Translations under genes and position numbers: made by a program
Shown: in pieces, positions 31,366-36,692 of the stretch
Layout: every line of letters begins with the position of its first letter
Position numbering within the stretch: the stretch's first letter is position 1
The notes under the pieces: generated by a model
Told to the model about the DNA's origin: nothing
The model's input: only the letters and a program-made list of their open reading frames with translations
Databases searched by the model: none
From: Rubrivivax sp.
GTDB taxonomy: Bacteria; Pseudomonadota; Gammaproteobacteria; Burkholderiales; Burkholderiaceae_C
Direction of reading: 5' to 3'
NCBI GenBank assembly: GCA_016789865.1
Contig: JAEUPC010000066.1
Span: 1-36,692 of the forward strand
DNA: 36,692 nt

Positions 31366-32952
31366 TCAGCGGCGGGCCTCGAGTTCGCGCAGCTTGAAGC
31401 GCTGGATCTTGCCGGTGGCCGTCTTGGGCAGGTCGGCCACGAACTCGATGAAGCGTGGGTACTTGTAGGGCGCCAGGCGGTCCTTCACGAAGGCCTTGAG
31501 GTCTTCCTCGGTCACCGCGGTGCCGGGCTTGAGGACGACGAAGGCCTTGGTCTTGGTCAGCCCCTCGCCGTCTTCCTTGCCGATGACGGCGGCTTCCAGC
31601 ACCGCCGGGTGCTGCACCAGCGTGGCTTCCACCTCGAAGGGGCTGACGTAGATGCCGCTGACCTTGAGCATGTCGTCGCTGCGGCCGCTGTAGGTGTAGG
31701 TGCCGTCGGCGTTGTGCACGTACTTGTCGCCGCTCTTGGTCCAGCTGCCCTGGAAGGTCTCGCGCGTCTTGACGCGGTTGCCCCAGTACATCAGCGCCGA
31801 ACTGGGGCCGTGGATGTACAGGTCGCCCGGCTCGCCGTCGGGCACCGGGGCCCCGCCTTCGCCGCGCAGCTCGATCTCGTAGCCCGGCACCGGCCAGCCG
31901 GTGGTGCCGTAGCGCACCTGGCCGGGCGTGTTGCTCAGGAAGATGTGCAGCATCTCGGTGGAACCGATGCCGTCGACGATGTCCACGCCGAAATGCGCCT
32001 TGAAGCGCTCGCCGATCTCGGCCGGCAGCGCCTCGCCGGCGCTGGACACCAGGCGCAGTGCCACCTCGTGCCTCTTGGGCAGCGCGGGGTTGGCCAGCAT
32101 GCCGGCAAAGCCGGTGGGAGCACCGTAGAACACCGTGGGCTTGACGCCGGCCACGCTGCCGAGCCAGCGCTTGAAGGTGGCCTCGGGCGTGGGCCGCTCG
32201 GGCATCAGGATCGTCGTCGCGCCCACGGTCATCGGGAAGGTCAGCGCGTTGCCCAGGCCATAGGCGAAGAACAGTTTGGCGGCGCTGAAGCACACGTCGC
32301 GCTCGGTCAGGCCGAGCACGCCCTTGCCGTACAGCTCGGCGGTCCAGTAGGGATTGGCCTGCGAGTGCACGGTGCCCTTGGGCCGGCCGGTGGAGCCGGA
32401 GGAGTACAGCCAGAACGCGGGCTCGTCGGCGCCGGTGGCCGCGGGCTGGGCGGCCGGCGCATGGCTGCCGAGGAAGGCTTCGAAGTCCACCTCTGCGGCA
32501 TGCAACGGCGCCACCGGGCGCGCGACGATGACCTGCCGGACCTCGTGCTCGCTGCGCGTCATCGCCGCGCTCACCGCGGGCAGCAGCGCGCCCGAGACCA
32601 GCACCGCCTGCGAGCGCGAGTTCTCCAGCATGTAGGCGTAGTCGTCGGCGGTGAGCAGCGTGTTCACCGCCACCGGCACCACGCCGGCGTAGATGGCGCC
32701 GAGGAAGGCCACCGGCCACTCGGTGGTGTCGTGCATCAACAGCAGCACGCGCTCTTCGCGCTTCAGCCCCAGGCTGCGCAGGCCGGCGGCGAGGCGGCGC
32801 GCGCGCTCGTCGAGCTGGCCGTAGGTGATGGCACCCTGGTCGTCGACGAACGCGGGCTTGGCCGCGCGCGAGGCGTTCAGCGCCAGCAGATGCTGCGCGA
32901 AGTTGAAGCGGTCAGGGGGCGCAGCCACGCCCGCGATCTCTGGGGTGCTCAT
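31366..32952 (-). CDS. bclA: Benzoate-CoA ligase
   Basis: The 528-residue ANL ligase would convert benzoate, ATP and CoA to benzoyl-CoA, the entry step of the box pathway. The P-loop WLYSSGSTGRPKG lies at about residues 181-193. KLFFAYGLGNALTFPM is typical of benzoate-CoA ligases. The aryl-pocket region is PTVFYGAPTGFAGML, the adenine motif GIGSTEMLHIFLSN, and the catalytic lysine Lys515 in KTATGKIQRFKL. Length matches BclA/BadA (about 530). The ATG at 32952 has GGAG upstream; a longer in-frame start would add an unconserved tail. It lies 89 bp after the DUF4863 gene. Some homologues also accept fluoro- or hydroxybenzoates. Confidence 0.94.
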   Translation of the reverse strand: MSTPEIAGVAAPPDRFNFAQHLLALNASRAAKPAFVDDQGAITYGQLDERARRLAAGLRSLGLKREERVLLLMHDTTEWPVAFLGAIYAGVVPVAVNTLLTADDYAYMLENSRSQAVLVSGALLPAVSAAMTRSEHEVRQVIVARPVAPLHAAEVDFEAFLGSHAPAAQPAATGADEPAFWLYSSGSTGRPKGTVHSQANPYWTAELYGKGVLGLTERDVCFSAAKLFFAYGLGNALTFPMTVGATTILMPERPTPEATFKRWLGSVAGVKPTVFYGAPTGFAGMLANPALPKRHEVALRLVSSAGEALPAEIGERFKAHFGVDIVDGIGSTEMLHIFLSNTPGQVRYGTTGWPVPGYEIELRGEGGAPVPDGEPGDLYIHGPSSALMYWGNRVKTRETFQGSWTKSGDKYVHNADGTYTYSGRSDDMLKVSGIYVSPFEVEATLVQHPAVLEAAVIGKEDGEGLTKTKAFVVLKPGTAVTEEDLKAFVKDRLAPYKYPRFIEFVADLPKTATGKIQRFKLRELEARR

Positions 32953-33041
32953 GGTTGTCTCCGGTGGAACTTGAAGTGTTGTCGTCGATGTCGGGGCCTG
33001 CAACGCCCTCGCCCGTCACTGGGCGGTCGGTCCGGCCCTAG

Positions 33042-33530
33042 TCAGCGGGTGAACTGGATCTGCCCCTGCGGCAGCAGGTACAGCACGAGTGCGCGGCCGC
33101 GCGTGACGGTCGGGCGGTGCGCGCTGCCCGGACCATAGACGCACCAGCCGGCGCCGCGGCCGTCGAACTGCGCATCGCCCTGCACGGGCATGATCAGGTC
33201 GATCTCGCCCAGCGGGTGCACGTGGTGCGGCCCGGCGCAGTCGTTCATGTCGACCACGTCCACCGAGAAGCCGTGCAGGTCGTCGGCGGGCTTGAAGGTG
33301 CGGCCGTACTTGATGCCGCCGCCCTCGCGCTCGCACAGCCATCCGTCACGCACACCGATGCGGCAGGCCTCGGCCAGCGCGGCAAAGGTGGGTGAGGCGC
33401 TGCCGTGGTGGGCGTTCAGCCAGTTGTCGAGCTCGTCGTTCAGCGCGCGGCCCTGCAGCTGCGCCGTCAGGTCGGCAATGCATTCGCGAAAGGCCTCGGG
33501 CGTGATCGCGGGAGCGGATTGGGCAGACAT
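33042..33530 (-). CDS. DUF4863 family protein (4-hydroxylaminobenzoate-lyase-like, cupin)
   Basis: The 162-residue protein contains the metal-cupin-like motif GPHHVHPLGEIDLIMPV and a second part with GWCVYGPGSAHRPTV. It matches the DUF4863 family, which includes the p-hydroxylaminobenzoate lyase PnbB. Members are found in many benzoyl-CoA box clusters where no nitrobenzoate genes exist, so their role there is unclear. The ATG at 33530 is chosen because GAGGG precedes it and the upstream 12 residues are unconserved. It is the first gene of the minus-strand transport and activation operon, divergent from boxR. Family confidence is good; function in this setting is unknown. Confidence 0.82.
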   Translation of the reverse strand: MSAQSAPAITPEAFRECIADLTAQLQGRALNDELDNWLNAHHGSASPTFAALAEACRIGVRDGWLCEREGGGIKYGRTFKPADDLHGFSVDVVDMNDCAGPHHVHPLGEIDLIMPVQGDAQFDGRGAGWCVYGPGSAHRPTVTRGRALVLYLLPQGQIQFTR

Positions 33531-33573
33531 GCTCGGACCCTCATCGGAAGTTGAAGCCGATTGCACCTTGGGC

Positions 33574-33660
33574 TTGTCTTTCAGCGGCTGGTGCAGTATT
33601 GTGCTTGCACGAACTGTATCCGTGACGTTGATCGCATGTCAAGCAATATATTGCATCAAG
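33574..33660. promoter_or_regulatory. Divergent boxR / DUF4863-bclA control region with TGCA motifs
   Basis: On the minus strand TTGACA (plus coordinates 33637-33642) and TACAGT (33613-33618) are 18 bp apart and form a credible promoter for the DUF4863-bclA operon. On the plus strand TTGTCT (33574-33579) and TATTGT (33597-33602) are 17 bp apart and could drive boxR. Around them are GTGCA/TGCAC (33591-33595 and 33606-33610), GTGCTTGCAC (33601-33610) and the perfect palindrome GCAATATATTGC (33643-33654), which runs into TTGCATCAAG. TGCA-containing repeats are the known type of BoxR/BzdR operator. The palindrome abuts the -35 of the minus-strand promoter. Confidence 0.6.
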
Positions 33661-34709
33661 CCAGAACAACAGGGGAGCTGACGCGCAACGGTGCCGCCCG
33701 CCCCCGCCAGGGCGACAGCCCCGCGCCAGCGCCGCAGGCTGCGCCAAAGACGTCGGCCGAGGGAATGGCCGCGGCCGGACGGCCACGAGCGGCACCCCTC
33801 GCCCCGCCAGCACCTGGCGAAGACGACAAGCACCCCTTCCTCGTGGTGCTGGGTGAACGCGTGCGCGCATTGCGTTCGCGCCGCGGCATCACGCGCAAGG
33901 CGCTGGCGGCCAGCGCCGATGTCAGTGAGCGGCACCTGGCCAACCTCGAGTACGGGCTGGGCAATGCCTCCATCCTCATCCTGCACCAGGTGGCGCAGGC
34001 GCTGCAGTGCTCGCTGGCCGAACTGATCGGCGACGTGACCACCACCTCGCCCGAATGGCTGCTGCTGCGCGAGTTGCTCGAGGGCCGAGACGACGCCACG
34101 CTGCGGCGCGTGCGCGTGCTCGTCGGCGAAGCGCTGGGCACCGGCGGCGCCAACAGCGAGCGTGGCGCCGGGCGCAGCCGCCGGGTGGCGCTGATCGGCC
34201 TGCGGGGCGCGGGCAAGACGACGCTTGGCGAGGGGCTCGCGAAGGACCTGGACTTCCCGTTCGTCGAGCTGTCGCGCCAGATCGAGCAGTTCGCCGGCTG
34301 CACGATCAACGAGATCCAGGCGCTGTACGGGCAGAACGCCTACCGCCGCTACGAGCGCCGCGCGCTGGAGGAGGCGATCCAGATCTACCCCGAAGCCGTG
34401 ATCGCGGTGCCCGGGGGCATGGTGTCCGACCCGGCCACCTTCAACCTGCTGCTCGCCCACTGCACCACCGTGTGGCTGCACGCCGACCCCGAAGACCACA
34501 TGAAGCGCGTCGTCGCGCAGGGCGACATGCGCCCGATGGGGGGCACGGCAGCCAGCAAGGAGGCGATGGACGACCTGAAGAGCATCCTGGCGGGCCGGGC
34601 GGCCTTCTATTCGAAGGCGGACTTCAAGCTCGATACCAGCGCCGCCCCATTGAAGCAGACCCTGGCCGCCCTGATCGAACTGGTCCGCGAAGCGCTGAAT
34701 CAGGGTTGA
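33636..34709 (+). CDS. boxR: BoxR, XRE regulator fused to a shikimate-kinase-like domain
   Basis: The protein has an XRE helix-turn-helix at about residues 73-132 (LGERVRALRSRRGITRKALA, then SERHLANLEYGLGNASILIL). A shikimate-kinase-like domain follows from about 180, with P-loop IGLRGAGKTTLGEG at 187-200 and VAVPGGMVSDPATFNLLL. This architecture defines BzdR/BoxR, repressors that sense benzoyl-CoA through the kinase-like domain. The start is uncertain. ATG 33636 gives 357 residues with a Pro/Ala-rich 60-residue lead. ATG 33765 gives 314 residues, nearer the usual 300, with GAGGG very close to it. ATG 33636 also overlaps the opposing -35 box, which favours the later start. Confidence 0.93.
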   Translation: MSSNILHQARTTGELTRNGAARPRQGDSPAPAPQAAPKTSAEGMAAAGRPRAAPLAPPAPGEDDKHPFLVVLGERVRALRSRRGITRKALAASADVSERHLANLEYGLGNASILILHQVAQALQCSLAELIGDVTTTSPEWLLLRELLEGRDDATLRRVRVLVGEALGTGGANSERGAGRSRRVALIGLRGAGKTTLGEGLAKDLDFPFVELSRQIEQFAGCTINEIQALYGQNAYRRYERRALEEAIQIYPEAVIAVPGGMVSDPATFNLLLAHCTTVWLHADPEDHMKRVVAQGDMRPMGGTAASKEAMDDLKSILAGRAAFYSKADFKLDTSAAPLKQTLAALIELVREALNQG

Positions 34710-34723
34710 CACTTATCTGAAAG

Positions 34724-34771
34724 ATGCATCAAAGTGCTTGACGCGACTCCAATACAAGCACTATGATGCAT
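34724..34771 (+). promoter_or_regulatory. boxC promoter overlaid by a long inverted repeat (probable BoxR operator)
   Basis: TTGACG (34738-34743) and TATGAT (34762-34767), 18 bp apart, make a strong sigma-70-type promoter about 60 bp before the boxC start. Arms ATGCATCAAAGTGCTTG (34724-34740) and CAAGCACTATGATGCAT (34755-34771) are complementary in 16 of 17 positions, with a 14-bp spacer. The left arm covers the start of the -35 and the right arm covers the -10. A third partial copy, ATGCACTTTG, is at 34791-34800. TGCA cores match known BoxR/BzdR sites. Repression relieved by benzoyl-CoA is the expected behaviour (inference). Confidence 0.72.
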
Positions 34772-34825
34772 TTCATCGCGTCACCCAATCATGCACTTTG
34801 CTACACCAACCAGGAGACATCTGAC

Positions 34826-36508
34826 ATGAGCCTGTCCTCCACCACCGCCGCCGCTGCGCGCGTCGAGTACCAGACCCACCCGAGCCAGTACAGGCACTGG
34901 AAGCTGAAGTTCGAAGGCCCCGTCGCCACCCTGGGCGCCGACTTCGACGAGAACGCCGGCCTGCGCCCCGGCTACAAGCTCAAGCTCAACAGCTACGACC
35001 TGGGCGTGGACATCGAGCTCAACGATGCAATCAACCGCATCCGCTTCGAGCACCCCGAGGTGCAGGCCGTGGTGCTGACGAGCCTGAAGGACAAGGTGTT
35101 CTGCTCGGGCGCCAACATCTTCATGCTCGGCCTGTCGAGCCACGCCTGGAAGGTGAACTTCTGCAAGTTCACCAACGAGACGCGCAACGGCTTCGAAGAC
35201 AGCAGCCAGCACTCGGGCCTGAAGTTCCTGGCCGCCGTCAACGGCGCCTGCGCCGGCGGCGGCTACGAAGTGGCGCTGGCCTGCGACGAGATCCTGCTGG
35301 TCGACGACCGCAGTTCGGCGGTCAGCCTGCCCGAGGTGCCGCTCCTGGGCGTGCTGCCCGGCACCGGTGGCCTGACGCGCGTGACCGACAAGCGCAAGGT
35401 ACGCCACGACCTGGCCGACATCTTCTGCACCAGCCAGGAAGGCGTGCGCGGCCAGAAGGCCGTCGACTGGCGGCTGGTGGACGCCATCGCCAAGCCGGCG
35501 CAGTTTGCCGCCGCGGTGCAGGAGCGCGCGCTGAAGCTCGCCCAGTCCAGCCAGCGGCCCGGCCCCGGCGCGGGCGCCAAGGGGGTGGTGCTGCCGCCGC
35601 TGGCCCGCACCATCGAAGCCGATGCGCTGCGCTACTCGACGGTCACGGTGGAGATCGACCGGACCAAGCGCCTGGCCACCTTCACCGTCAAGGCCCCGAC
35701 CAAGCCGGTGGAAAGCGACGTCGCCGCCATCGAAGCCGCCGGCGCGCAGTGGTTCCCGCTCGTGCTGGCGCGCGAGCTGGACGACGCCATCCTGTCGATG
35801 CGCACCAACGAACTGGACATCGGCACCTGGGTCTTCAAGACGCAAGGCGATGCCGCCGCCGTGCAGCAGATGGACGCCGTGCTGCTGGCCCAGCGCAGCC
35901 ACTGGTTCGTGCGCGAGACGCTGGGCCTGCTGCGCCGCACGTTGAGCCGCATCGACGTGTCTTCGCGCAGCCTGTTCGCGCTCATCGAGCCGGGCTCGTG
36001 CTTCGCCGGCACGTACCTCGAGCTGGCGCTGGCCTGCGACCGCCAGTACCAGCTGGCGCTGGACGACGCCGGCAAGACGCCGAAGATCGCCGCGGGCGAG
36101 ATCAACTTCGGCACCTACCCCATGGCCACCGGCGAGCACCGCCTGGCGCGCCGCTTCTACGGCGAGCAGCCCGCGCTGGACGCAGTGCGCGCCCAGCTCG
36201 GCCAGCCGCTGGCCGCGCCTGCGGCCGCGGCGCTCGGGCTGGTGACCAGCGCCCCCGACGACATCGACTGGGCCGACGAGGTGCGTTTGGCGCTGGAGGA
36301 GCGCGTGGCGATGAGCCCCGATGCGCTCACCGGCATGGAAGCCAACCTGCGCTTCAACGGCAAGGAGAACATGCACACGCGCGTGTTCGGGCGGCTCACC
36401 GCGTGGCAGAACTGGATCTTCCAGCGCCCCAACGCCGTCGGCGACAAGGGTGCCTTGAAGGTCTACGGCAAGGGCGACAAGGCGGCCTTCGACTGGAATC
36501 GCGTCTGA
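34826..36508 (+). CDS. boxC: 2,3-epoxybenzoyl-CoA dihydrolase BoxC
   Basis: The 560-residue protein has two crotonase-like halves. The first contains DKVFCSGANIFMLGLSSHAW, then AVNGACAGGGYEVALACDEI and LPEVPLLGVLPGTGGLTRV. The second contains ALIEPGSCFAGTYLELALAC and EINFGTYPMATGEHRLARRF. This double-domain layout and length are characteristic of BoxC, which opens the ring of 2,3-epoxybenzoyl-CoA to 3,4-dehydroadipyl-CoA semialdehyde and formate. The ATG at 34826 follows CAGGAGA. It is the first gene after boxR, expressed from the promoter at 34738-34767 and followed after 38 bp by boxB. Assignment is firm. Confidence 0.97.
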   Translation: MSLSSTTAAAARVEYQTHPSQYRHWKLKFEGPVATLGADFDENAGLRPGYKLKLNSYDLGVDIELNDAINRIRFEHPEVQAVVLTSLKDKVFCSGANIFMLGLSSHAWKVNFCKFTNETRNGFEDSSQHSGLKFLAAVNGACAGGGYEVALACDEILLVDDRSSAVSLPEVPLLGVLPGTGGLTRVTDKRKVRHDLADIFCTSQEGVRGQKAVDWRLVDAIAKPAQFAAAVQERALKLAQSSQRPGPGAGAKGVVLPPLARTIEADALRYSTVTVEIDRTKRLATFTVKAPTKPVESDVAAIEAAGAQWFPLVLARELDDAILSMRTNELDIGTWVFKTQGDAAAVQQMDAVLLAQRSHWFVRETLGLLRRTLSRIDVSSRSLFALIEPGSCFAGTYLELALACDRQYQLALDDAGKTPKIAAGEINFGTYPMATGEHRLARRFYGEQPALDAVRAQLGQPLAAPAAAALGLVTSAPDDIDWADEVRLALEERVAMSPDALTGMEANLRFNGKENMHTRVFGRLTAWQNWIFQRPNAVGDKGALKVYGKGDKAAFDWNRV

Positions 36509-36546
36509 TTCACACGGCCCCACCGAACACTCAACCAGGACGAGCC

Positions 36547-36692
36547 ATGAGCACCATCAACTACAGCGAGAAGATCCCCAACAACGTCAACCTCAGCGAA
36601 GACCGCACGCTGCAGCGCGCGCTCGAGCAGTGGCAGCCCAACTACCTCAGCTGGTGGTCCGACATGGGCCCCGAGGGCAGCCAGAACTTCGA
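36547..36692 (+). CDS. boxB: Benzoyl-CoA 2,3-epoxidase subunit BoxB, N-terminal part (cut by window edge)
   Basis: The first 48 codons read MSTINYSEKIPNNVNLSEDR and then LQRALEQWQPNYLSWWSDMG. This is the conserved start of BoxB, the di-iron oxygenase that epoxidises benzoyl-CoA with electrons from the reductase BoxA. The start follows AGGA and lies 38 bp after boxC. The boxC-boxB order is standard, with boxA usually next; that gene would be outside the window. Confidence 0.94.
   Translation, partial: MSTINYSEKIPNNVNLSEDRTLQRALEQWQPNYLSWWSDMGPEGSQNF

Noticed and set aside
34706-34735. TTGACA overlapping the boxR stop as an alternative boxC -35
   Set aside because: No acceptable -10 hexamer at 16-18 bp; the TTGACG/TATGAT pair slightly downstream is clearly better.

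Overview
The window is GC-rich DNA with the gene content and codon use of a betaproteobacterium of the order Burkholderiales. My guess is the Rubrivivax/Leptothrix/Sphaerotilaceae neighbourhood, inferred from the box genes, the branched-chain-type ABC operons and a CCCCCAAGCTCGCTTCG-type intergenic repeat. It is a chromosomal region for breakdown of aromatic acids. I see no insertion sequences, phage genes or CRISPR arrays. Almost all of it is coding. One tRNA gene, tRNA-Leu(UAA), lies at 5690-5774.

Layout. (1) 1-5624, minus strand: a partial nitronate monooxygenase, an acyl-CoA dehydrogenase, etfA, etfB and an MFS transporter. A near-perfect 22-bp palindrome (4277-4298) lies upstream of etfB. 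(2) 5854-21062: a tetR gene on the minus strand faces a long plus-strand operon. Two matching CATACA-N4-TGTATG sites lie between them. The operon encodes a feruloyl-CoA-synthase-like ligase, a crotonase, a thiolase, a hotdog thioesterase and a complete ABC importer with a LivM-LivG fusion. It continues with an acyl-CoA dehydrogenase broken by a frameshift, an alpha/beta hydrolase, an aspartyl/asparaginyl beta-hydroxylase-like protein and a zinc-ribbon PrsW-like membrane protein. (3) 21031-33530: a 13-gene minus-strand run, read from right to left. It encodes a DUF4863 protein, benzoate-CoA ligase, an alpha/beta hydrolase, a second complete ABC importer (SBP, LivH, LivM, LivG, LivF), a zinc alcohol dehydrogenase, a PhaE-like protein and a class III-like PhaC. 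It ends with a second zinc alcohol dehydrogenase and another alpha/beta hydrolase. (4) 33636-36692, plus strand: boxR, boxC and the start of boxB.

How the parts fit (inference). Region 2 looks like CoA-dependent side-chain beta-oxidation of a phenylpropanoid or similar aryl-alkanoic acid, with its own importer. ETF and the acyl-CoA dehydrogenases of region 1 would carry the electrons. Regions 3 and 4 import benzoate, activate it to benzoyl-CoA, and epoxidise and open the ring by the aerobic box pathway. The PHA synthase genes in region 3 could store the resulting acetyl-CoA. No 3-hydroxyacyl-CoA dehydrogenase, boxA or boxD gene is visible; boxA may lie beyond the right edge.

The most interesting signals are regulatory. 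They are the twin tetR operators, the palindrome at etfB, and a 17-bp-arm inverted repeat laid over a good -35/-10 promoter in front of boxC. Related TGCA-type motifs lie in the divergent boxR control region. The PhaE/PhaC pair inside a benzoate operon and the frameshifted acyl-CoA dehydrogenase are also worth checking.
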